The notes below the pieces were generated by a model. It saw only the letters and a list, made by a program, of their open reading frames with translations. It ran no database searches and was not told the DNA's origin. Below are positions 1 through 9,389 of a stretch of DNA of 64,000 nt, one piece after another. The stretch spans positions 1-64,000 of the forward strand of contig JAYMGJ010000300.1 in assembly GCA_037178675.1 (NCBI GenBank), read 5' to 3'. The position numbers and the translations under genes were made by a program. Positions within the stretch are counted from its first letter, which is position 1; every line of letters starts with the position of its first letter. Origin of the DNA: Scleroderma bovista (lineage: Eukaryota; Basidiomycota; Agaricomycetes; Boletales; Sclerodermataceae).

Positions 1-169
1 GGCAACCTGACGATCCTGACCCCTTCTATGGCCAAGAGCACATATTGTGTCATCACCCACCTATTTGCTTGCCCAGTGCTGCCTCCATCCTTGATGAGCT
101 CAATGTCAAGTTTTCATACTGGGTATGCCCTTCACTGCACGAGACTACACCCCTCACTCATCTTTGCAG

Positions 170-475
170 CACTTGTTCTTAAACGACTGAAGGCGCATTT
201 TCCCACTGCACGGGTATCATCAGGCCATCGCTTGTTTGGCTCCATGTTCATGTTGGCCAACAAGGTTATCTGTGATGACGCATTCGAACAAATCGTGGTC
301 GATTGTCGCGTAGGATATGTTCCAGCTGAGGGGGATCAACCCGATGGAGAGAGAGATGTGCCAGTATTTGGATTGGGAGCTGACTGCCCACCCAGTGATG
401 CTGAAGGAATTCGAGGAGATGGTGCATAAGGATTTTGCGGACCCTGATTCTTATTCTACTCATTCTTCTGTTAAT
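170..475 (+). pseudogene. Cyclin-box fragment (PHO80/PCL-like), broken
   Basis: Frame pieces read like the cyclin fold of fungal PCL/PHO80-type cyclins: a stretch around FMLANKVICDD, then a continuation around INPMEREMCQYLDWEL and EFEEMVHKDF. A likely intron acceptor ends at 169. The reading frame breaks near 285: the next part is readable only one base over, and there it carries an in-frame TAG at about 313, where relatives usually have a Gln codon. No start codon or complete cyclin box remains. A second fragment of the same gene type lies at 10613-10890. The family assignment rests on remembered consensus; that the piece is broken is seen directly. Confidence 0.6.
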
Positions 476-500
476 GAAGAAGTTGGCCCTTCCCGCTTGT

Positions 501-707
501 TCATTTGGGTCTGGGGGATCGTTTTTCTCGATGGGCCGGTGTGTGGGTGCACTTGCACCCCTCCCGCTCATCTTGTTGGGTTCTGGGGGATTGTTTTTCT
601 TGATGCTGGTGTGTGGGTGCACTTGCACCCCTCCCGCTCGTCTTGTTGGGTTCTGGGGGATTGTTTTGCTTGATGCTAGTGTGTGGGGCGCTTGTGCCCC
701 TCCCTCC
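501..707. repeat. 70-bp tandem repeat, three copies
   Basis: Three head-to-tail copies: 501-567 (67 bp, diverged), 568-637 and 638-707 (70 bp each). Each has a TTCTGGGGGATTGTTTT-like core followed by a pyrimidine-rich end with CTCCCGCTC. The array lies just after the cyclin remnant and keeps a local ORF open in one frame, but the encoded peptide resembles nothing I know. Probably non-coding tandem duplication. Confidence 0.85.
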
Positions 708-719
708 ACTGTACCGTTC

Positions 720-960
720 TCCCCCAGTTGTGGCTTCACCCCGTCGCCGTCAAATGAGCAACGGTATCCATCCCCACCTATGTGTCCCCACTGCCTTCAT
801 TCGATTCACCGCCAGAAACTCCCTCACCCACATACTCTACATAACCCCCACCCTCCTCTGTGTCATCCCCCACCCCAGCCGGCATCGAGGATCTTTCCGA
901 CAAGATCGTATCGGTGTCTTCATCACCGGGGTACTCGAAGCTGTCAGAACACGTCCAGGC
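720..960 (+). other. Degenerate cyclin 3' region, paralogous to about 10690-10890
   Basis: This stretch matches 10690-10890 in the same order: a TCAAATGAGCAACGGTA block, an ACATACTCTACAT block, then a CCCCAGCC...GCATC block and a CAAGATC block. Both copies follow an EFE-MV-KDF cyclin segment, so they are probably the same former coding or 3' region. No ORF worth calling survives. The rest, to 1272, is pyrimidine-rich sequence with a poly-C run near 1229-1245 and no recognisable gene. Confidence 0.5.
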
Positions 961-1272
961 ACCCAACCAAAAGCAAAATGTTCGCCTTCATCTCCCTGGG
1001 GTGTGGTAATTCTCTACCTATGCACTCGTCATCTGCATCGGCAATCCAGTGGCTCTGACCATCCATTTATCTTATTTTATTTTTATTTGGTGAGTTCTCC
1101 CCTCACCATTCTCTATTATTTTCCATTGACACCACGTACAGCACTCAGCACCTCAAGGCAACCACATTTTACTTTGGCCCCCAAATAGTTGTGTTAACCA
1201 GCGCCCCTTCCGCTTCGATCGGCCTCTCCCTCCCCCCCCCCCCTCCCGCTCCCTTAGTCCCCCGGGACCGAC

Positions 1273-1953
1273 TGTCATGACCGCGTGATGCCTCGTGACT
1301 CCGCAAGGCCTCTAGTCTGTTGTAAACTCAAGTCCGATCGTAATCGCACACCTCCGACGCTATGTATCCATCTCCGCTCCGACTATTGACGCTCCGTCTC
1401 CTTTTGGTATATAGTTCCACGCCTATGCCTCCGGTTATCGTATGCTTCCGTTCCGTCTCTGTTCCTGTTTCCTTTGTTCCCGTTTTAGATTAGATATGAT
1501 TACTCATAGCTGTGATCCGTTAACCTTTTGATCCGTTGCGCTTATCACTGATCTCCGTTCCGTGTATGTTACTCATCCATTTGTCATCCGCAGACTCTTA
1601 CCTATGTCTCCGCTATGTTTCCCTCTGCTTCTCGGTTACTGTACATTCCCGATGTAAAGTATAAGTACTCCGCACGCTGAGGGGATTGTCCCTCAGTTCG
1701 AATATCAGCTTGAATACCTCCCGCGAACTCTCCTCTGTTCTCCTCTGCCTTCTGGCAACTCCGACCTTCGTCGGACCTCCGTCTCTCTGTCCCTTAGTCC
1801 TCCGAAATACGAGGACGCAGGTATCGCAAGGGCGCAGCACATACGCTGAAGCCAAGTCCTCAAACCCTTCCGCATCTCCTCCGCCTGTCGTCGACAACCC
1901 TTCATACTTAACTCCGCTTGCGTCGGAGTTCGTCGGAGGAAACGGTTCTAACA
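1273..1953 (+). repeat. 5' LTR
   Basis: Direct repeat of 8669-9349, the same length with no indels. I count 17 differences, all transitions, 16 of them CG against TG or CA. U3 runs to about 1694; R is proposed to start at 1695 from the TATA position and the self-primer match. Small ORFs in the LTR on both strands recur in both copies and are not genes. Confidence 0.95.
1660..1705 (+). promoter_or_regulatory. LTR promoter: TATA box, hairpin and proposed RNA 5' end
   Basis: TATAAG lies at 1660-1665. About 30 bp downstream is an inverted repeat, CTGAGGG (1677-1683) with CCCTCAG (1690-1696). AGTTCGAATAT at 1695-1705 is the exact reverse complement of the sequence just inside the LTR (1956-1966). 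This layout fits a transcript starting near 1695 whose first bases can fold back to prime reverse transcription, as known for Tf1/sushi-type elements. The start site itself is inferred. Confidence 0.6.
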
Positions 1954-1955
1954 GT

Positions 1956-1966
1956 ATATTCGAACT
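1956..1966 (+). other. Primer-binding site of self-priming type
   Basis: Eleven bases starting two bases after the 5' LTR are perfectly complementary to 1695-1705. I recognised no tRNA 3'-end match. In Tf1 the first 11 nt of the mRNA pair with the primer-binding site; the length and placement here are the same. Confidence 0.65.
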
Positions 1967-1999
1967 CACTCTTGCACACCTGCCAATTACTTCTCAACC

Positions 2000-3361
2000 A
2001 TGACTAGTCGATCAATAATCACTACCCGTGCTCAGTCTCGTGCGCTCGAAGAGCGCCAAGAGGTGCTCAATGCGCCCCCTACTTCCCGCAACGATTTGGT
2101 CGAAGAAGGAGAGTTCCTCTCCTTCTCCAATCGCAATACTCTGCCTGGGGGCCCCGCCCCCGACCCAACTACTCCGACCCCTGCTGCCCGCCGCCCCAAC
2201 GACTCTGGAGTTTACTCCACACATCGTTTCAACAACGTCTTGGACATCTACGGCGACGGCTACCCTGGTAATGATGGCGGTGATGGCGGAGGTAGTAACC
2301 CGCCGTCCCCCAACCTGCCAGACATCCCGCTACCAGACTCCCCTACCCCTTCCGCTTCAACTCCGACCCCAGACCCATTGCTGCTGTTTGCACAAGCGGT
2401 CCAAGCACTGACCAAGGTCGCTACGGCATCTGCCGACCGCGACTCCTCTTCTGGTTGCACCAAAGTCCGCGAACCTGACACGTTCGACGGAACCGATCCG
2501 CGCAAACTCCGCGCTTTCCTTGTTCAGTGCGAACTGAACTTTCAGGATCGCCCCAAGGCTTTCGCCTCCGACCGCGCAAGGGTCACCTTCGCGCAGTCTT
2601 ACCTAAAGGGCATGGCCCTTGAGTGGTTCGAACCGGACCTACTCAACTCCGCCAACCCACGTGCCCGTCTGCTATGGATGGACAACTACGCCCAGTTCGT
2701 CTCCGAACTAAAGTCCAACTTCGGCCCACACGATCCCATCGGAGACGCCGAACATCAGTTGGACAACCTGTCCATGAAAGAAGGACAAAAGATCAACAAG
2801 TACGTGGTTGAGTTCAACCGCCTCGCTGGCCAAGTCCGTGGCTATGGCGATGGCGCCCTCCGCCACATTTTCTACAGCGGTCTCCCCGACCGCATCAAGG
2901 ACGAAATCTCTCGCGTTGGCAAGCCCCGCACCCTTGATGGTTATCGCACTCTCGCGCAGACCATCGACGCCAGGTACTGGGAGCGCAAATCTGAAGTTGC
3001 GCGCCAAAGCAAGACCTCCACCTCCTCGTCGTCCAACTCCGCCTCCAAAGGCACCTCCTCCGCCTCGTCCGACTCCAAGGGTAAAACCAAGGAGAAGGAC
3101 AACAAGAACAAGAGCTCCGACAAGTCGAAGAGCTCCTCCGGCGCCAAACCCGCCTCCTCCGAAACCCCTGCCCATCTTGGAAAGGATGGCAAGTTGACCG
3201 AGGAAGAGCGCCAGCGGCGCATCAAGGACAAGCTCTGCATGTTCTGCGGACAGCCAGGCCACATGGCCAGGGACTGTCCAAAGTCCACCTCCAAGAGCTC
3301 TAAGGCCAAGGCCCGCGCTGCCAAGGCCGTGACTCCCGCTGCTGTGGAGTCAAAAAATTAG
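2000..3361 (+). CDS. gag: Gag polyprotein of the Ty3 element
   Basis: A 453-aa ORF starting with ATG 46 bp after the LTR end. The middle, about residues 155-330, resembles the retrotransposon gag domain, with an ARVTFAQSYLKG-A-EWFEPDL segment. A Ser/Lys-rich linker follows. A CCHC zinc knuckle (C-X2-C-X4-H-X4-C) at about residues 413-426 would bind the element's RNA. The N-terminal 110 residues are Pro/Ser/Asp-rich. The ORF is intact and ends in TAG at 3359-3361, directly after a slippery heptamer that can shift ribosomes into pol. Confidence 0.93.
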   Translation: MTSRSIITTRAQSRALEERQEVLNAPPTSRNDLVEEGEFLSFSNRNTLPGGPAPDPTTPTPAARRPNDSGVYSTHRFNNVLDIYGDGYPGNDGGDGGGSNPPSPNLPDIPLPDSPTPSASTPTPDPLLLFAQAVQALTKVATASADRDSSSGCTKVREPDTFDGTDPRKLRAFLVQCELNFQDRPKAFASDRARVTFAQSYLKGMALEWFEPDLLNSANPRARLLWMDNYAQFVSELKSNFGPHDPIGDAEHQLDNLSMKEGQKINKYVVEFNRLAGQVRGYGDGALRHIFYSGLPDRIKDEISRVGKPRTLDGYRTLAQTIDARYWERKSEVARQSKTSTSSSSNSASKGTSSASSDSKGKTKEKDNKNKSSDKSKSSSGAKPASSETPAHLGKDGKLTEEERQRRIKDKLCMFCGQPGHMARDCPKSTSKSSKAKARAAKAVTPAAVESKN

Positions 3362-3416
3362 ACAGCAGCTCCCAGAACTCCGCACAAGCTGGGGGTTGCG
3401 TTGACTCCGACTGTGC
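3352..3416 (+). promoter_or_regulatory. Putative -1 ribosomal frameshift signal (gag to pol)
   Basis: Heptamer A AAA AAT at 3352-3358 is in register with gag codons and is followed at once by the gag stop TAG. Six bases later an 11-bp stem can form (3365-3375 with 3389-3399, two G-U pairs, 13-nt loop). Loop bases GCACA (3382-3386) can pair with TGTGC (3412-3416), giving an H-type pseudoknot. A -1 shift enters the frame that is open into pol. Read by eye; no folding energy was computed. Confidence 0.65.
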
Positions 3417-6400
3417 ACCTATGGAGTTACGCCTCAACGCGTCCGCTCTCTCCGATCCCAACTCCCTTATGCCCTCCGTCACGATTACGTCCACTGTCGT
3501 TATTCCTCCTGTTTCCGCTCTCGTTGACTCTGGCTCTAGCCACTGTTTCATAGATAGCAAATTTGTTAATAAACACGCTCTTGAAACCTACGCAATCGCT
3601 CCGCTTGAACTCCGCCTCCTAGACGGTTCTACGAACACCTTCATTACTAAAGCCATCAAACTCGACATTCAGTTCTCCACAGGCGAAGTCAACTCCGAAA
3701 CATTCTACATAACTCCGCTGGATTCCTCCTGCATGCTGGTCCTCGGACATAGCTGGCTCACCCACTACAATCCGTTGATTGACTGGGTTTTGGGCCACAT
3801 CGAATTCCGTAAAGGCACACTGCGAATGCCCGCATCCCCGGTACCTCCTTCTGTCGAGTCCGCCTCTGCGACTGCCTCCACGGCTCCGCCACCTGAGGAC
3901 TCATCTCCGCCCTCTGACTCCGACTCGCCTCAGTTGACCGCCCCCTACGTTTCGCTGATAGGCGCTGCTGCATTCGCGCGCGCTTGCAAACTCACGGGAT
4001 CTACCAACTTCACGCTGTACATCCGCCCAGAAGAAGCGAAGCTCCGCTCAGCCTCCGCTGCCACTCCTGTCGATTCTCCCAATCTCTCCGCTGTGCCAGA
4101 AGTCTACCATGACTTCGCTGACGTCTTCAGCAAGGCAAAAGCTACCACGCTCGCTCCGCATCGCGAGTATGATCTCCGAATCGATTTGGAGGAAGGCGCT
4201 AGTCCTCCACTGGGCACTGTGTACTCCCTTTCACAGACTGAATTAGGGGCGCTCCGCACATTCATCGACGAGCACCTCTCCTACGGCTTCATTCGACAGT
4301 CGACCTCCGCTCATGGAGCTCCTGTCCTGTTCGTACGCAAAAAGGATGGATCACTCCGCCTCTGCGTCGACTACAGAGGACTGAACAAAATATCAAAGAA
4401 AGACTGCTACCCACTCCCTCTCATCTCCGACCTCCTCGATTCCCCCAGCAAGGCAAAGATCTACTCAAAGATCGATCTCCGCCACGCGTATCACTTGGTC
4501 CGCATCGCTGAAGGGGATGAATGGAAGACCGCGTTTCGCACGCGGTATGGTTCCTTCGAGTGGAATGTCATGCCTTTCGGCTTGACCAATGCTCCCGCGG
4601 CTTTCCAGCGATTTGTTAACAGCATTCTCTCCGACATGCTTGATGTCTGTGTTGTCGTCTACCTAGACGACATCCTTATCTACTCCGAAGACATCGAATC
4701 GCATCAACAGCATGTCCGCGAAGTCCTCCGACGCCTCCGCAAGCATAATCTCTTTGCTAAGCCAGAGAAGTACGAATTCCATACCACCTCCACCAAATAC
4801 CTGGGCTTCTGCCTCTCCCCCGATGGCCTTTCCATGTCCGCCGACAAAGTCAAAGCCATCTCCGACTGGCCAGAACCCCGCAAGGTGAAGGACATCCAGT
4901 CCTTCCTCAGTTTTGCGAACTTCTACCGTCGTTTCATCTTCAACTACTCCGACATTGTCGTGCCTCTCACGCGGCTTACCCGCAAAAACATTCCTTGGAA
5001 TTTTGGTGAGGACTGTCGCTCCGCCTTTAACCTCCTGAAGAAGGCCTTCACCTCCGCTCCTATCCTTACCCACTGGGTCCCTGACGCTCCGCTGACTGTG
5101 GAGACTGATGCTTCGGACTACGCCATTGCTGGAATCCTTTCCATCGCTGGCTCCGACGAGGTCCTCCGTCCTGTCGCATACTATTCGCGGACTCTGTCCG
5201 CCCCTGAGCTCAACTACGACACCCATGACAAGGAGCTTTTGGCCATCTTCGAGGCCTTCAAGCACTGGTGACACTACCTTGAGGGCTCCGCCACTCCGGT
5301 CAACGTGGTCACTGACCACAAGAATTTGGAGTATTTCTCCAGCTCCAAGGTCTTGACTCGGCGTCAAGCCCGCTGGTCGGAGTATCTCTTGCAGTTCAAC
5401 CTCGCCATCCGCTTCCGCCCTGGACGCCTCAGAGCTAAACCCGATGCCCTCACTCGATGCTGGGACGTCTACCCAAAAGAGGGGGATAGGGACTACGCTC
5501 GGGTCAACCCACACAACCTCCGACCCATGTTCACCCAAGAACAACTCGTGTCCTCCCTCAGGGCAACCATTCTCCTCACTCCGGCAATCCGCGCTGCCAT
5601 CCTCGTCAACGTGGAACAACTCCACAAAGACATCCTTGCAGCTCTCCCCTCTGATCCCGTTGCGCTCAGTCACAAGTCCGACTCATCTGATTCTCAGTGG
5701 TCAATGGACTCCGCTGGCTTGCTCCGCCTTGATGATAGGATCTACGTGCCGGACACCAACGACCTCCGCCTCAGAGTCCTCCGCTACAAGCACGACCATC
5801 CGCTCTCTGGCCACTTCGGCCAGAACCGCACTTTGGAACTAGTCCGCCGGGAATATACCTGGCCAGGTGTCCGCACCTTCGTAAAAGACTACGTAAGTTC
5901 CTGCACATCCTGCGGATGTGCTAAGGTCCCTAGGCACAGACCCTACAGCCTACTAAAACAACTCCCGATCCCCGCTTGCCCATGGCATTCCATATCCATG
6001 GACTTCATCGAGCAACTACCTTCTTCCGATGGATTCACCTCCATCCTAGTCGTCGTGGATCGCCTCTCGAAGCAAGGAATATTCATTCCAACCTACGACA
6101 CCATCACTTCCCCTGAGCTTGCCAAGCTTTTCGTCGCGCATGTGTTTTCCAAACACGGAGTACCCACCCATGTCACCTCCGACAGAGGTTCAGAGTTCGT
6201 CTCTCACTTCTTCCGATCACTCGGAAAAGCACTCGGAATGACCTTACATTTCACCTCTGGCTATCACCCAGAAGGAGATGGTCAAACCGAGCGGACGAAC
6301 CAAACACTTGAGCAGTACCTCCGAATCTACTGCAATTATCAACAAGACAACTGGGCCGAACTCCTCCCACTTGCGGAGTTCGCGTTTAATAACTCTCCCA

Positions 6401-7080
6401 GCGCAACCACTGGTGTCTCGCCCTTCTTCGCTAATAAAGGCTACCACCCTGACATCACAGTCAACCCAGACTTGGGCCTCAGTTCTTCCCGCACTCAAGA
6501 ATATACCTCCGACCTCAAAGAACTCCATGAGTTCCTCCGCTCTGAGATGGCCCTTGCGCAACAGCGCTACCAAGGCCCCGCAGATGCGAAAAGATCAACT
6601 CCGCCGGATTTCAAGATAGGTGATCAAGTCTATGTGAAAGCAAAGTATTTCAGGTCTACACGCCCATCCAAGAAGCTCTCCGACAAGAATTTCGGACCCT
6701 TTGAAATAATAGCCAAACCTGGATCGCTCTCCTTCACGCTCCGACTCCCCGACACCATGAAGTCCGTGCACCCAGTATTCCACGTGTCTCAACTCGAGAC
6801 CTCCCACCAAAGCAGTATTCCCAATCGCGTCCAATCTCCGCCACCTCCGATCGAAGTTGACGGAGAAGTCGAATACGAAGTCGAAGAAATCCTAGACTCC
6901 AAGATCGACCGCAGAAGACGCCACTGCCAACTCCTCTACTTAGTCCGCTGGGCTGGCTACGCCGGTACAGATGAAGAAACATCGTGGCTCCTTGCCACTG
7001 AGCTCGACCATGCGTCGGAGCTCGTCGAAGATTTCCATCACAAGTACCCAGGCAAACCTGGTCCGCACAAGTCCGCCTAA
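3358..7080 (+). pseudogene. pol: Pol polyprotein of the Ty3 element, one nonsense codon
   Basis: One frame from the frameshift site to TAA at 7078-7080, broken only by TGA at 5269-5271. The first ATG is at 3421. Counting from it, the order is: aspartic protease with VDSGSS at about residue 34; reverse transcriptase with the YLDD box at about 414; RNase H, in which the TGA falls inside the KHW-HYLEG motif where Arg is expected; integrase with an H-X3-H...C-X2-C zinc finger and the D, D, E core (MDF, TSDRGSEF, and an E in DGQTERTNQ); and a C-terminal chromodomain (EVEEILDSK...LVRWAGY). Downstream of the stop the frame is clean, so the lesion is recent. Confidence 0.9.
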
Positions 7081-7198
7081 ATCATCCTGCCACCTCCGAA
7101 CTCACTCCGATATCTTACAAATCCGCAAAAATACTCCATTCAAATAACAAAAACGGTAGTACAAAAGCAAAAAAAAATATATATATGCAGTTAGTCCA

Positions 7199-8490
7199 TC
7201 AGTCATCCTCTCCCTCCGCGTCGGCCATACCATCTTCATCATCTGCCTCCGCTCCCTTCTCGACCTCGGTCGCCTTCGCCGCTTCCAACTCCCTCCGCGT
7301 CGACCCTGTCGATGACCCTTGGACAAAGGGCGCCCGCACCAACGTGCCAAGGCGCCACATGTCCTCCGCCCGCTGTTGCTCGATCTCCAATCGAGCCCTC
7401 TCCATCTCCACCCTCTCGTCCTCCCTCGCCGACCACCTCCTTTCGAGCGCCAAGCGCTCTCGCTCTCGCTCGAGCCTCTCGATCTCCCGCGCCTCGGAGG
7501 CTGCCAAGCACTCCGACAGCTGCGCTAGCGACTGGGTAAGCATACCCAGCGCGTCGCGCTGCTCCTCCGCCATCGCCTTCGGGACCCCAAACATCTCCTC
7601 TTCGTCTTCCCCCTCCTCCATCGTCGTACGGGTCTTCTTGCGCTTCTCTCCGCCCCTTGGCGACGTGTTCGTCGCGGTCCTCGACCTCCTCTTCGTCGCG
7701 CGCTTCTCCACCGGCTTCCCACTTCCCTCCGTCACGCTCCCCGCTGGTGTCGACGCCTCCGCAGCCTTCCCTGCCGTGCTCCACGAGCACGATTTGCGTG
7801 CAGCCTGGCAGCGTGCACAGGCCGTCGCCTTCGAGCTCGCCTGAGCCACACACCCAATCGGGTTGTTGAGGTGTTCCCGGCACCTCATGCAGGCAGAACG
7901 CCTCACCGCTGTCGTCACTGTTGGCGCCGCCATCGTCCCCTCTCCGCTACCTTGTGTAGCCGCGATAGACTCCGCTCGCGCCTGTAACCGCCGCTGCTGC
8001 TCCAGCGCCTTCCGCGTCTCGAATTCCCGCCTTTGTCGCTCTATGTGTGCCTCTTGCAGCGCCTCGATCCGCTTCTCGCGCTCTCGCTCTTCTTCTGCCT
8101 TCCGTTCCTCCTCCGCTTTACGCGCTGCTTCCACCTTCGCCTCTTCTTCCACCTTGCGCGCCGCCTCTGCTCTCGCCTCCTCCGCTTTGCGAGCCTCTTT
8201 GGCCCTGCATGCCTGCCATGTCGCCTTCGCGTCAGTACTACCTTGCGAACAGTGCGTTCGCCACGCACCTCCTTCCTCCTCTGCACTTCCGCTCGCGCCT
8301 CCTCTACCTTTCGTCGCTGCTCTGCTTCTGCCGCCTTCCTCGCTACTTCTCTCCACTCGCGCTCCACGAACTTTGCCGTTGCGTTGGCCTTGTCGTCTTC
8401 AGAGTCGGTGACCAGCTCGTGGTCTTCCGCTTCCTTCCAGTCGCGTTGCTGGTTCCCGGCAGGGATGGGTGTGGTGTGTTGGGAAGCCAT
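7199..8490 (-). CDS. Antisense gene inside the Ty3 element: coiled-coil protein with Zn2Cys6-like cluster
   Basis: On the strand opposite gag-pol, between pol and the 3' LTR. Two exons, 8490-8269 and 8212-7199, with a 56-bp intron (donor GTGCGT, branch-like CTGAC, acceptor GGCAG) keeping phase 0: 411 aa. Without splicing the frame breaks. The N-terminus is acidic (EDHELVTDSEDD), then a long Arg/Glu/Ala coiled coil. Next are six cysteines spaced C-X2-C-X9-C-X10-C-X2-C-X6-C, close to but not the same as the fungal Zn2Cys6 pattern. A basic KRATKRRSR region, an acidic patch and a second charged helix follow. The stop lies 118 bp from the pol stop, tail to tail. Function unknown; DNA binding is a guess from the cysteine pattern. 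Confidence 0.6.
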
Positions 8491-8543
8491 GTTGTGGTAG
8501 AAGGACAAGGTGTTTGAACAATGTGGACAACATGCGTCGCACT

Positions 8544-8549
8544 CTTATA
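8544..8549 (-). promoter_or_regulatory. TATA box for the antisense gene
   Basis: Read on the minus strand this is TATAAG, 54 bp upstream of the antisense ATG at 8490. It leaves room for a start site about 30 bp downstream and a short 5' leader. It lies inside the element but outside the LTR, so the antisense gene may have its own promoter. Confidence 0.45.
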
Positions 8550-8655
8550 CGCGCCCACGTTAAATTTCCGGACTCCGATCAAAAGCTTACCTCAGCAGAA
8601 CAATGCCAGACCTGCGAAGTCCACATGCACAAAGGCCCTCAAGGGTTCAGGCCCT

Positions 8656-8668
8656 AAAGGGGGGATAC
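8656..8668 (+). other. Polypurine tract
   Basis: AAAGGGGGGA at 8656-8665, three bases before the 3' LTR. This is the expected position of the plus-strand DNA primer. Confidence 0.75.
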
Positions 8669-9349
8669 TGTCACGACCACGTGACGCCTCATGACTCCGC
8701 AAGGCCTCTAGTCTGTTGTAAACTCAAGTCCGATCGTAATCGCACACCTCCGACGCTATGTATCCATCTCCGCTCCGACTATTGACGCTCCGTCTCCTTT
8801 TGGTATATAGTTCCGCGCCTGTGCCTCCGGTTATCATATGCTTCCGTTCCGTCTCTGTTCCTGTTTCCTTTGTTCCCGTTTTAGATTAGATATGATTACT
8901 CATAGCTGTGATCCGTTAACCTTTTGATCCGTTGCGCTTATCACTGATCTCCGTTCTGTGTATGTTACTCATCCGTTTGTCATCCGCAGACTCTTACCTA
9001 CGTCTCCACTATGTTTCCCTCCGCTTCTCGGTTACTGTACATTCCCGATGTAAAGTATAAGTACTCCGCACGCTGAGGGGATTGTCCCTCAGTTCGAATA
9101 TCAGCTTGAATACCTCCCGCGAACTCTCCTCTGTTCTCCTCTGCCTTCTGGCAACTCCGACCTTCGTCGGACCTCCGTCTCTCTGTCCCTTAGTCCTCCG
9201 AAATACAAGGACGCAGGTATCGCAAGGGCGCAGCACATACGCTGAAGCCAAGTCCTCAAACCCTTCCACATCTCCTCCGCCTGTCGTCGACAACCCTTCG
9301 TACTTAACTCCACTTGCATCGGAGTTCGTCGGAGGAAACGGTTCTAACA
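8669..9349 (+). repeat. 3' LTR
   Basis: Partner of 1273-1953, 681 bp, followed by target duplication copy CCGAC at 9350-9354. It keeps the same TATA box and hairpin as the 5' LTR. Confidence 0.95.
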
Positions 9350-9389
9350 CCGACCCTACACAGCAAATCAGGGAGGCAACTGAAGAAAT

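Larger units (their letters stand above)
1273..9349 (+). mobile_element. Ty3 (gypsy) chromodomain LTR retrotransposon, near-intact
   Basis: Complete element of 8,077 bp. The two LTRs are 681 bp each, begin TGTCA/TGTCAC and end ACA. The element is flanked by a perfect 5-bp target duplication, CCGAC (1268-1272 and 9350-9354). Order: 5' LTR, primer-binding site, gag, -1 frameshift signal, pol (protease, reverse transcriptase, RNase H, integrase, chromodomain), an antisense gene, a polypurine tract, 3' LTR. A chromodomain after the integrase places it in the chromoviruses. The LTRs differ at 17 positions, so the insertion is fairly recent. It lies between the cyclin remnant and the PRP8 pseudogene. 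Pol has one nonsense codon, so this copy is probably not autonomous. Confidence 0.95.

Noticed and set aside
1613..2003. ORFs of about 100 codons in the 5' LTR, repeated in the 3' LTR
   Set aside because: They lie wholly in LTR sequence, appear on both strands, and have no recognisable content.
4663..5673. 336-codon ORF on the minus strand opposite reverse transcriptase and RNase H
   Set aside because: It is the shadow of pol: low-complexity composition, no domain, and it follows the codon structure of the sense gene.
8041..8490. Antisense gene first read as frameshifted into two ORFs
   Set aside because: A 56-bp intron with good donor, branch and acceptor joins the two frames exactly in phase 0, so splicing explains it better than a frameshift.
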